This document shows positions 34,121 through 41,441 of a DNA stretch of 64,000 nt, one piece after another. The notes under the pieces are model-generated. The model ran no database searches and had not been told where the DNA came from. It saw nothing but the letters and a program-made list of their open reading frames with translations. This stretch comes from DASTFP01 sp963744345. GTDB lineage: Bacteria > Verrucomicrobiota > Verrucomicrobiia > Chthoniobacterales > Terrimicrobiaceae. The stretch's first letter is position 1. The number at the start of each line of letters is the position of its first letter. The position numbers and the translations under genes are program-made. Where the stretch lies: the NCBI GenBank assembly GCA_963744345.1, contig CAVUTD010000017.1, positions 186,001 to 250,000 on the forward strand. The letters run 5' to 3'.

Positions 34121-34349
34121 GATCAGCCAGGCTACGGGAGAACGTTCCAGTGGAGCGATGATCGAGTTGCGGCGTGACTATCATCTATTGGCTGAATGAT
34201 ATTCCCTGGCCGCTCACTTGTCCCGCATTCCTTCGAATGCCGATCAGCACACGAAGTCGCTTCGGCGGCTACATTGCCGCACTTCTCGAGCGAATCTGCT
34301 ACCGGGGCGGGGGAGACTTTGGTATAAGCTCCCCTCCCCGCTGCGGAGA

Positions 34350-35075
34350 ATGAAGCCGGTCGTATCGATAGTCATTCCGACCTTGAATGAGGTTCACTTG
34401 ATTTCAGCGACGCTCGATGCCATCGGAGCCAACACCGCACCCCACGAGGTGATCGCCGTTGACGGCGGGAGTTCGGACGGAACCGCCGAATTGGCGGAGA
34501 AAAGGAGCGACCGTCTCCTGCGGACGTCGGCGCGAAATCGGGCCATCCAGATGAATGAAGGCAGGAGACTGGCAAAGGGTGATGCGTTGCTTTTTCTGCA
34601 TGCCGATACACTCATTGCTCCGGTGGCCCTGGAGAAGATAGCCGAGGCCCTGAGCCGGCGAGAGATTGTCGGCGGAGCCTTCGCAAGGCGGTATGCGTCG
34701 CCGTCGATTTTCTTACGGATTACGTGCCTGCTTGCGGAGCTTCGCGGAAAGATGTTTGGCTGGTTTCTCGGCGATCAGGCGATGTTTGTTCGGACAGAGG
34801 TCTTCGATGCTCTGAGCGGCTTCAAAGAATGGGAAATTTTTGAAGACCTCGATTTTTCGCGGCGAATGAAACGCCTCGGGCGTGTGATGACCCTGCGACC
34901 ACCTGTCGTGACATCAGCGCGCCGCTTTTCCAGCGGCGGGGCCGTTGGGACTACGCTGTCTGACCTTTGGTTAACGTGCCGTTACGTTGTTGGAAAACCT
35001 CCACATCGCAGGGGCTGTATAAACAACGATTCGTCCTGTCGTGTGATTCAGAAAACCTCAGCGCCTTTTAGATAG
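34350..35075 (+). CDS. TIGR04283 family glycosyltransferase 2 (rSAM/arsenosugar-associated)
   Basis: A GT-A glycosyltransferase of about 241 residues. It starts MKPVVSIVIPTLNE after a GCGGAGA ribosome binding site, so this start is preferred to an upstream one at 34218. It carries the family features AVDGGSSDGT, ARNRAIQMNEG, LLFLHADT, GGAFARR, GDQAMFV and EDLDFSRRM. The C-terminus may be shifted: after VVGKPPHRRG the frame gives CINNDSSC, whereas one base over it gives LYKQRF and stops at 35071, which is closer to the family ending. Members accompany ArsS and related radical SAM genes and probably add a sugar or glycerol-type group. It overlaps the converging oxidoreductase gene by 18 bases. 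Confidence 0.87.
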   Translation: MKPVVSIVIPTLNEVHLISATLDAIGANTAPHEVIAVDGGSSDGTAELAEKRSDRLLRTSARNRAIQMNEGRRLAKGDALLFLHADTLIAPVALEKIAEALSRREIVGGAFARRYASPSIFLRITCLLAELRGKMFGWFLGDQAMFVRTEVFDALSGFKEWEIFEDLDFSRRMKRLGRVMTLRPPVVTSARRFSSGGAVGTTLSDLWLTCRYVVGKPPHRRGCINNDSSCRVIQKTSAPFR

Positions 35076-36578
35076 CCACCAAGCGAAAAGCCTTTTCAGA
35101 AAAGGCGTCAGCCTCGCGCGGTTGTATGCATCGCCAGTCTTGCGGACGGCTTCAGCCTGCGTGGGGTAAGGAAAAATGGTTGCCGCAATTTTCTTCAAAC
35201 CAAGCCGATGGGTCATGGCCATCGCGAAATGAGAGATCATGTCGCCGGCGTGGTCCGCCACGATAGTGGCTCCGAGAATTTCGTCTCCGCCTTTCTTCAC
35301 ATGCACGCGAACGAAGCCTTCGGTCTCCCCCTCGAGAATCGCTCGATCCACGCCGTCCAAAGGCTGCGTAAAGGTGTCCAGCTCAATTCTCTTTTCCCGT
35401 GCTTCCTTCTGGTAGAGGCCGACATGTGCCACTTCTGGCTGCGTGTAAGTGCACCAGGGAATCACCAGCGAAGATATTTTCGCGCGCCCCATGAACAACG
35501 CGTTTTGAATGACGATGCGCGCCATGAAATCCGCGGCGTGCGTGAATTGATACGTCGAACAAATGTCCCCCGCGGCGTAAATCCTCGGGTTGGATGTTTG
35601 CAAATAGTCGTTTACGCGAACGCCCTTCTGCGTGTATTTGACGCCCGCCTTTTCGAGACCCAATCCCTCGAGATTCGGAGCGCGTCCGACACCGATCAAA
35701 ATTTTGTCCACCACTTCGTCATAACTGCCTTGGTGAGACCGCACCGCGAGGCGAGTTCGGCCACCCTCCACTTTCGAGACGGTCAGTTCCTTGCCGCAGC
35801 AAAGAAGTGTCACCCCATCGCGGCGCATCGACTCGAGCACTAACTGTGAGGCGTCGGAATCTTCCTTCGGCAAAATTCCATGTGATGCCTCCACAAGAAA
35901 AACGTCCGAGCCAAAGCGGGCAAAGGCTTGCGCCATTTCACAACCGATTGGCCCCACTCCGATCACTGCCAGCCGCTTTGGCAGCTCCGTCAGCGAGAAG
36001 ATAGATTCATTGGTAAAATATTCACCTTTATCGAGACCTGGGATCGAGGGCTCCGCGGCGCGCGATCCGGTCGCGATCACCGCCCGGCTGAATTCCAGCG
36101 CTTGACCGGCGACCTCAATCCTGTCGGGACCGGCAAACTTCCCCTCGCCCAAAAACACATCGATGCCAAGACTCCGAAATCGTGCCGCCGAATCGTGCGG
36201 ACTGATGCCGGCACGCAAGCGCCGCATGCGCTCCATTATCGCCGCAAAGTCGACTTCCATCCCCGATGGCACCTTGACGCCGAAATCTCTGGCATCCCGG
36301 ACCGCGGCCGCTCGCTTCGCGGAGCTGATGAGACTTTTGGACGGGACGCAGCCAACATTGAGACAATCCCCTCCCAAAAGCTCGCGCTCGATGAGCGCGA
36401 CTTTCGCGCCAAGTCCCGCAGCGCCCGCGGCAGTAACCAGGCCAGCCGTACCCGCCCCAATGACTACCAGATTGTAACGTCCCGATGGCTTTGGATTTGT
36501 CCAATCTGGCGGATGAACGTTGGCCTCGAGCTTTCGGTTGAATTCGTCGTAGGGCCGAAGTTGAATTAAATCGAGCAT
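35058..36578 (-). CDS. MerA-like FAD/NAD-linked disulfide oxidoreductase
   Basis: A 506-residue pyridine nucleotide-disulfide oxidoreductase. FAD-binding VVIGAGTAGLVTAAG (near 38), redox Cys72 and Cys77 in GGDCLNVGCVPSK, the NAD-binding AVIGVGPIGCEMAQ and the second FAD motif IYAAGDICSTYQF are all visible. The dimer domain ends FPYPTQAEAVRK. The usual active-site HxHPT of lipoamide-type enzymes is FPYPT, and MerA's C-terminal vicinal Cys pair is absent, so it is probably not a true mercuric reductase. This type is commonly paired with a TVP38 membrane protein, which follows here 131 bases upstream on the same strand. A role in the adjacent ArsS locus is inferred. Confidence 0.88.
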   Translation of the reverse strand: MLDLIQLRPYDEFNRKLEANVHPPDWTNPKPSGRYNLVVIGAGTAGLVTAAGAAGLGAKVALIERELLGGDCLNVGCVPSKSLISSAKRAAAVRDARDFGVKVPSGMEVDFAAIMERMRRLRAGISPHDSAARFRSLGIDVFLGEGKFAGPDRIEVAGQALEFSRAVIATGSRAAEPSIPGLDKGEYFTNESIFSLTELPKRLAVIGVGPIGCEMAQAFARFGSDVFLVEASHGILPKEDSDASQLVLESMRRDGVTLLCCGKELTVSKVEGGRTRLAVRSHQGSYDEVVDKILIGVGRAPNLEGLGLEKAGVKYTQKGVRVNDYLQTSNPRIYAAGDICSTYQFTHAADFMARIVIQNALFMGRAKISSLVIPWCTYTQPEVAHVGLYQKEAREKRIELDTFTQPLDGVDRAILEGETEGFVRVHVKKGGDEILGATIVADHAGDMISHFAMAMTHRLGLKKIAATIFPYPTQAEAVRKTGDAYNRARLTPFLKRLFAWWLSKRR

Positions 36579-36709
36579 CTGATCAGTCCCAGCACGTAAT
36601 CAAATCGAAGATGCGTTTCGAATCTTACGGGAGACGTCGACCCGCTCTCGCGCCACAGCCAGCACACGTGGCACGCGGAGAAAAAGGAGGGTCGATTTCA
36701 CGACGGATT

Positions 36710-37459
36710 TTAGGTCACCTCCGTCTTCTGGAGGGCATTACGGGCGATCTTCGTCACCCATATCGTTACGACGATGGTCGCCGCAAGGCCAACGCCGAGG
36801 AAGGTCCATTCGAGGGGACTGCGCCCGTTATCGGCGCCACTTGCCGCTTGAACACCAGCTCTCCCGGCCGCGCCGAGATAAACGTAAAGCAGAGTGCCTG
36901 GCAACATGCCGATCCAGCTGGCGAGTACGTAAGGCCAAAACTTAACCGCTGTGAGTCCGTAAAAGTAATTGCTAAGATTGAAGGGAATCAGCGGGCTGAG
37001 GCGGAGCAATAAAATCAGCTTCGCACCTTGCTCGCCGATCGCCTGATCAATACGGCGAAAATTTTGATTTTTTCTTGCCAGAGCCTCGATCTTCTCGCGT
37101 GCGATGAAACGCGAAATGAGGAACGCGAGCGCCGCACCGAGCGTCGCTCCAATGGAGACGGCGAAGAAAGCCCATCCGAGCCCGAACACAAATCCTGCTC
37201 CAATCGTCAAAATGGAACCAGGCACCATCAGAACGGTTGCGAGCACGTAGCCTCCAATGAAAATTACGATGCCCCACGGCCCGAGGTTCCCAACCCATTT
37301 GTTAAATGTCTCGAGCCATTGAGCCACAGGAAGCAGTCGGACCGCCGCATAGAGGCCTACCAGGATAATGGCGAGCACAATCCATCTCCATGGCCACGAC
37401 TTGTTCCCACCGGTGGCTTTATCGCTCGTGGAGCTTGAGTGGGGAGAGTTCACGGGCAA
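36710..37459 (-). CDS. TVP38/TMEM64 family (DedA-superfamily) membrane protein
   Basis: A 249-residue inner-membrane protein with about six hydrophobic segments. It has the SNARE-associated/VTT domain marks: GYVLATVLMVPGSILTIGAGFVFG, the ISRFIARE loop, RLSPLIPFNLSNYFYGLT and WIGMLPGTLLYVYLGA. A soluble Ser/Thr-rich N-terminus (about 24 residues) precedes the first helix. VTT proteins are thought to move lipids or ions across the bilayer; pairing with MerA-like genes is frequent. The 81-base gap to the kinase gene upstream and 131 bases to the oxidoreductase downstream are compatible with one minus-strand operon. Confidence 0.9.
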   Translation of the reverse strand: MPVNSPHSSSTSDKATGGNKSWPWRWIVLAIILVGLYAAVRLLPVAQWLETFNKWVGNLGPWGIVIFIGGYVLATVLMVPGSILTIGAGFVFGLGWAFFAVSIGATLGAALAFLISRFIAREKIEALARKNQNFRRIDQAIGEQGAKLILLLRLSPLIPFNLSNYFYGLTAVKFWPYVLASWIGMLPGTLLYVYLGAAGRAGVQAASGADNGRSPLEWTFLGVGLAATIVVTIWVTKIARNALQKTEVT

Positions 37460-37466
37460 TTGAACT
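37447..37466. promoter_or_regulatory. Inverted repeat at the start of the TVP38 gene
   Basis: AGTTCA-N8-TGAACT spans the start codon region of the TVP38 gene. It could be an operator, but it is short and partly inside coding sequence, so support is weak. Confidence 0.15.
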
Positions 37467-37540
37467 CACGGGATAGAGAAATCATTCCCGTGCGAAATCC
37501 CGCTTCGCCGCCAAGCTGGGCTCATGGATCATAGCGATTC

Positions 37541-38608
37541 TTAGCCTTTCTCAAAGTCGAGAAGCATCTCGCGGCTTCGTTCCAGCAAACGCACTTTGAA
37601 TTCCAGAGATTGGGAAATCGGTAACTGCGCCACGCCGAGAACGCGGCGCATGATCTCCACCCCGGAGTATCGCCGTGCGAGGGATTCGGAGAGCGACGTG
37701 CCTTCAAGAGCGGTCTGCAACCAAAAACTAACCATCCCCTCCTGGTGATTGGACAGGAGAAGGTGCGCGCAGAATACTCCAATGTCGAACTCCGGATCAC
37801 CGCAGAAGCAAAATTCAGGATCGATAACACGCAATTGGTCGTCACCGGTACGCAGCAGGCTTCCGGGAAAAAAATCGCCGTGGATCAAAATAGTTCCTTC
37901 CTGATCGAGGTAGCGGCGTCCCAACCCGTGGACCGCTTCGCGAAACCTTCCATCGTGGCGCAACGTCTCACTGGCTTGATATAATCCCGGTGTGATTCGA
38001 TTTAACATCTCAGCGAGCGTCCGGTCGGTCCGTAGGGGGACGTCGAAGATGTGCTCGTGATTAAGCCGTCGCATGGCCTTGTTGCGAAAGAGCGGTTGCT
38101 CATCCGCTGGAACTCTCATCCGATGCAAAGCCGATAAGTAGCAGCGGAGCTCTCTCAAATGCCGCCGGCCCAGAGACAGTGTACCGCTGTAACAATCGGC
38201 CCATGTGCTTGCCGGACTGAAGTCTTCCAATATCAAAAGCGCCGATTCCTCATCGAAGTCGAGTAAGCGAGGCATCATTGCGGCGACATCCGCATCCTGA
38301 GCGGCAAAGCGGTAGAAACGAGCCTCTGCCTCCGCGCGCTCCACTGGAGCCGCAATCGATGGATACTTCTCGACGAAGGGTTGTGCCTGTTTGAGAATAA
38401 GGCTCCGAGTCGGAAGCCGCACACGAATCACGCAATTCATGTTTCCGTCGCCTGCCCGTTCCGCCGTAAGCGGCTCTCCGGCTGCAGCAAAACCGCGGCC
38501 GACCAGATAAGCCCGCAAATCACAACAATCCTCCAAATTCAGGTGAAACGCTTTTCGAAAGCCCTCACCGGCGGGTGAAAGGCGCGAATCTGACTTTGGA
38601 AATGACAT
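37541..38608 (-). CDS. Methylthioribose-kinase-like phosphotransferase (APH fold)
   Basis: A 355-residue kinase of the aminoglycoside-phosphotransferase fold closest in motifs to 5-methylthioribose kinase. Visible are the GDGNMN loop (53-58), LILKQAQPFVEKY with Lys73, the catalytic loop ILIHGDFFPGSL (Asp245) and the metal motif VIDPEFCFCGDPEFDIG (262 on). MtnK usually has HGDLHTGS and about 400 residues, so this is a diverged, shorter relative. MtnK phosphorylates C1 of 5-deoxy-5-methylthio-ribose. Placed beside ArsS and glycosyltransferases, it may phosphorylate the analogous arsinoyl-ribose (inference). A classical methionine-salvage role is the alternative, though no mtnA/B/C/D gene is nearby. 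Confidence 0.82.
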   Translation of the reverse strand: MSFPKSDSRLSPAGEGFRKAFHLNLEDCCDLRAYLVGRGFAAAGEPLTAERAGDGNMNCVIRVRLPTRSLILKQAQPFVEKYPSIAAPVERAEAEARFYRFAAQDADVAAMMPRLLDFDEESALLILEDFSPASTWADCYSGTLSLGRRHLRELRCYLSALHRMRVPADEQPLFRNKAMRRLNHEHIFDVPLRTDRTLAEMLNRITPGLYQASETLRHDGRFREAVHGLGRRYLDQEGTILIHGDFFPGSLLRTGDDQLRVIDPEFCFCGDPEFDIGVFCAHLLLSNHQEGMVSFWLQTALEGTSLSESLARRYSGVEIMRRVLGVAQLPISQSLEFKVRLLERSREMLLDFEKG

Positions 38609-38609
38609 T

Positions 38610-38629
38610 ATTCAAAAGAATATTTGAAT
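38610..38629. promoter_or_regulatory. Candidate operator ATTCAAA-N6-TTTGAAT before the kinase gene
   Basis: A perfect 7-bp inverted repeat with an AGAATA centre lies one base before the ATG (38608, minus strand) of the MtnK-like gene. It is strikingly A/T-rich in a GC-rich background. Spaced ATTCAA/TTGAAT half-sites resemble sites of small winged-helix repressors such as ArsR/SmtB proteins; that link is inferred. A repressor bound here would cover the start region. No arsR gene is in the window. Confidence 0.4.
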
Positions 38630-38808
38630 ACTCTTACTGATGGTCAAGCTCTGTGGAGGAATACGAAGGAGGAGATTTTTCCCAAGAGCGGTTCTGGTCG
38701 CCTGTTGAAAAACTCCGCACCGTTTAAAGACGCTGTGGATGAATAAGGAATTTTCGCTTACTGCGATTCCCACTGCGCGGTGGAGCAGCTGTTAGCGAAA
38801 CGGCTTCG

Positions 38809-38822
38809 AGCCATGCATGGCT
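38809..38822. repeat. 14-base perfect palindrome AGCCATGCATGGCT
   Basis: A perfect palindrome in the gap before the sterol-desaturase-like gene, followed after five bases by another GGTGGCT that partly repeats it. It may be a protein binding site or part of a decayed mobile element. Confidence 0.3.
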
Positions 38823-38949
38823 TGGTGGCTCGCCGGAAGGATAGCATCCGTATCCCCAAGGACCTTCCGATCGACGACGGAGCGGGATGACGTATGTTTG
38901 ATGAGGAAGAAACCCAAGCTCAGTACACGCAACTAAGCACATATAGGTT

Positions 38950-39804
38950 ATGGACGGCATTCTGCAGGACCTCGGGCACCTAAGAACCATCAGCTCAGTG
39001 ACGTTTTTGGTGCTACTGCTGGCATGGGAAAGTTTGGCGCCGTTCGCCTCCTATTTCGTGGGAAGCGGGGGCGAGCGGCTGCGTCACATGGTAAGAAATC
39101 TCGCCTTGGGGATTCTGAACGCACTGCTTACCGCGTTGGTTTTCGTAGCGCTATGGTGGACAACGGCAGAGTGGGCGCAGTCGCACAACTTTGGGCTGCT
39201 AAACTGGCTATCCGCACCCGGTTGGGTGCGCGTAGTCAGCGCGCTCCTCCTGTTTGATGCCTGGATGTATCTCTGGCACCGGATGAACCATCGCATCCCG
39301 TTTCTGTGGCGCTTTCACCGGACGCATCACTCTGATCCGAAGATGGACGTAACGACAGCGAGCCGTTTCCACTTAGGCGAAATCTTCCTCTCCTCCGTCC
39401 TCCGGGTTCCAGTGATCGCATTGCTCGGCCTACAGCTGTGGGAATTGGCTCTCTACGAAGCGCTCATGTTCGCCGTTGTGCAGTTGCATCACGCCAATAT
39501 CGCCTTGCCTTCATGGATGGATCGGGGACTGCGAACCGTCATCGTGACGCCGTTCATGCACAAGGTCCATCATTCGCGATGGCAGCCGGAAACGGATTCT
39601 AATTATTCGTCTCTCTTTTCGTTTTGGGACCGATTGTTCGGCAGCTTCCGCATGCGTGAAGATCCGCGCACCTTGGAGTTCGGGCTTGAGGGATTCGACC
39701 CACCGGAGCACCAAACACTGTTCGGTCTCATGACCACGCCTGTGGAACGTGTCCGACGGACCGATCAGCGGAGCCCTGCGCCGCGCTCAAAGCGCGTTCG
39801 ATAG
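38950..39804 (+). CDS. Sterol desaturase/fatty acid hydroxylase superfamily protein
   Basis: A 284-residue integral membrane di-iron enzyme. After three or four hydrophobic segments come the histidine clusters HRMNH (in WMYLWHRMNHRIP), HRTHH (FHRTHHSD), then QLHHANIALP and the final HKVHHSR. These match the fatty acid hydroxylase (PF04116) pattern. Members hydroxylate or desaturate sterols, carotenoids, sphingoid bases or ether lipids; the substrate is unknown here. Its 3' end overlaps the converging glycosyltransferase by 40 bases. Its place inside the ArsS-associated block raises, but does not show, a link to lipid-bound products. Confidence 0.87.
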   Translation: MDGILQDLGHLRTISSVTFLVLLLAWESLAPFASYFVGSGGERLRHMVRNLALGILNALLTALVFVALWWTTAEWAQSHNFGLLNWLSAPGWVRVVSALLLFDAWMYLWHRMNHRIPFLWRFHRTHHSDPKMDVTTASRFHLGEIFLSSVLRVPVIALLGLQLWELALYEALMFAVVQLHHANIALPSWMDRGLRTVIVTPFMHKVHHSRWQPETDSNYSSLFSFWDRLFGSFRMREDPRTLEFGLEGFDPPEHQTLFGLMTTPVERVRRTDQRSPAPRSKRVR

Positions 39805-40481
39805 TACCAGCGATGAATTTGGTGGGGACTTACGCCCAGGAAGAAAAGGATGATGAAGATCGCGTTGAGTAAAGAGGTGCGCAGGTTGCCCAAACTGCGG
39901 AAGCGCCTTGGCGAGGACCAGAGCGGAGGGTCAAGCAGGGCGATGCGTCCCTTGCGACGAAGCCGTCGAGAGAAATCGATGTCCTCCATGATGGGGATGT
40001 CCGCAAAACCTCCCATCTCATGAAAGACATCGGTTTTAACAAAGATTGACTGATCCCCGAAGAGCGGCCCCATCACCCAAAGAATGCGCCGCAGCAGCCG
40101 CTCCCATGCTATCATCCAGAAACGCCGATCGTCGAAGCGCCGGTGAAATGCGCCGCCAATGATCGCTTGATTCCCGGCCGCCGCGGTCAACGATCTGAGA
40201 TGTTTGGGCCGCAAATAAGAGTCCGCATGGTGAAAGCAGAGGAGAGACCCGTGCGCTGCCCCGGCCCCGGCGTTCATCTGGGCACCTCGCGAGGGTCGTT
40301 CACAAATGATCAGGCGGATCTCCCCGCGTTCCTCCAACTTCCTGAGGATCTCCGAAGGGTGGACGGCGGCCACCACCCACTCGGCAACCGTCGCGTCGAG
40401 AGAGACGCGGCTTACCAGATCAACGACGAGATGATCATCGTGCCATACCGGGACAACCAGGCTGATCAGTGGACGGATCAT
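39765..40481 (-). CDS. TIGR04283 family glycosyltransferase 2 (second copy)
   Basis: A 238-residue glycosyltransferase starting MIRPLISLVVPVWHD; a start six codons upstream (40499) is possible, but the GGTGAG there suits the chosen ATG. It shows CERPSRGAQMNAGAGAAHG, LLCFHHADSYL, GGAFHRRF, GDQSIFVKTDVF, MEDIDFSRRLRRKG and the typical ending LFFLGVSPHQIHRWYYRTRFE. It is the second TIGR04283 member within 6 kb, so two different acceptors or steps are likely. It is divergent from the TIGR04282 gene, and overlaps the converging hydroxylase gene by 40 bases. Confidence 0.9.
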   Translation of the reverse strand: MIRPLISLVVPVWHDDHLVVDLVSRVSLDATVAEWVVAAVHPSEILRKLEERGEIRLIICERPSRGAQMNAGAGAAHGSLLCFHHADSYLRPKHLRSLTAAAGNQAIIGGAFHRRFDDRRFWMIAWERLLRRILWVMGPLFGDQSIFVKTDVFHEMGGFADIPIMEDIDFSRRLRRKGRIALLDPPLWSSPRRFRSLGNLRTSLLNAIFIILFFLGVSPHQIHRWYYRTRFERGAGLR

Positions 40482-40694
40482 GCGCTCACCCAATGTCAAG
40501 CTACGCGGCCGTCACGTCTGAACTCTCGGAGGGTTCGTGATAGATTCTGAATACTCAAAAAATTTCTGAGCATCGCAACAGGCTTCTTCATCCACGTGAT
40601 GCGTCTTGCGAAAGAGGCGTTTTTCCGAAGATTGACGATCCCGCGCGGACATTTTCATACGAGAAGCTCCGGGCCGCGATATCCTGTAAGCCAA

Positions 40695-41312
40695 GTGAAA
40701 GTGATTTGCATGCTTCTCAAGGCACCGCGCCCGGGCACAGTCAAGACACGTTTGGCGCGGGATGTCGGCGACGAACGTGCTGCCGCGATCTACCGCGCAT
40801 TGGTCGAGCATCAAGCGAAGGCCATACCCATTGGCTGGCAAGTGAGCGTGCATTTTACGCCGACAGATGCGGCGGAGGAAATGCGGGCGTGGCTCGAACC
40901 TTTTCTGCCAGGAGTGGTGCGGTTCGAGCCGCAGAGCGAGGGAGACTTGGGGCAACGTCTCAGAGCCGCTCTTGCAGTCGAGTTTCGGCAAGGAGCAAGG
41001 CGCGTCTTTTTCATCGGAGGAGATTGTCCTGGCATTTCTGGAGACTATCTCTCGCAGGCAGATCAAGGGCTGAACGAATCTGATCTGGTGATTGGCCCCG
41101 CGGCCGACGGTGGTTACGTTTTGCTCGGCCTCAAAACGCAAACGAGAGCGCTCTTTGAAAATATCGCCTGGAGCACGCGCGTTGTTCTCGATCAAACCCT
41201 CTCTGCCGCTTGTAGCGAGTCGTTGAGCGTCAAGCTCCTTCCCACGCTCGAGGACGTCGATGACACCGAGAGTCTTGCCCGCCAATCAGAACTCTTTTCC
41301 GCTAGCTCCTGA
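40695..41312 (+). CDS. TIGR04282 family glycosyltransferase-like protein (DUF2064)
   Basis: A nucleotidyl/glycosyl-transferase-like protein of about 205 residues. The family start is MKVICMLLKAPRPGTVKTRLA, beginning with GTG at 40695; the frame is open upstream to GTG 40596, but that extension has no family match. Further marks are FIGGDCPGISGDYLSQA, GPAADGGYVLLGL and the closing LPTLEDVDDTESL. TIGR04282 and TIGR04283 proteins often occur together beside ArsS-like radical SAM genes, as they do here. The biochemical step is unproven; a CofC/GT-A-type sugar or nucleotide transfer is expected. Confidence 0.88.
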   Translation: MKVICMLLKAPRPGTVKTRLARDVGDERAAAIYRALVEHQAKAIPIGWQVSVHFTPTDAAEEMRAWLEPFLPGVVRFEPQSEGDLGQRLRAALAVEFRQGARRVFFIGGDCPGISGDYLSQADQGLNESDLVIGPAADGGYVLLGLKTQTRALFENIAWSTRVVLDQTLSAACSESLSVKLLPTLEDVDDTESLARQSELFSASS

Positions 41313-41441
41313 CTGAGGCAAGCGCAAATCGAAACGCCAACGAACAAACCATTCTCAGCTTTCACTGCCATCGCAGCCTGATGATCCGCGAAGGTGGAGT
41401 TGCGGGCCTGCCGGCATACCGAAATACGACATTTCTCCACT

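Larger units (their letters stand above)
38609..38949. other. 341-bp intergenic region upstream of kinase and hydroxylase genes
   Basis: No gene is supported. It holds an ATTCAAA/TTTGAAT dyad against the kinase start, a 14-base palindrome, and a TGTTGAAAAACTCC string resembling ends often seen next to insertion-sequence remnants. An 88-codon minus-strand frame crosses it but runs into the next gene and has no recognisable domain. Confidence 0.6.

Noticed and set aside
35058..36578. Mercuric reductase (MerA) call for the disulfide oxidoreductase
   Set aside because: The C-terminal vicinal Cys pair and the N-terminal HMA domain of MerA are absent, and there are no other mer genes; described as MerA-like only.
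38640..38949. Intact insertion sequence
   Set aside because: No transposase frame and no clear terminal inverted repeats; at most a remnant.
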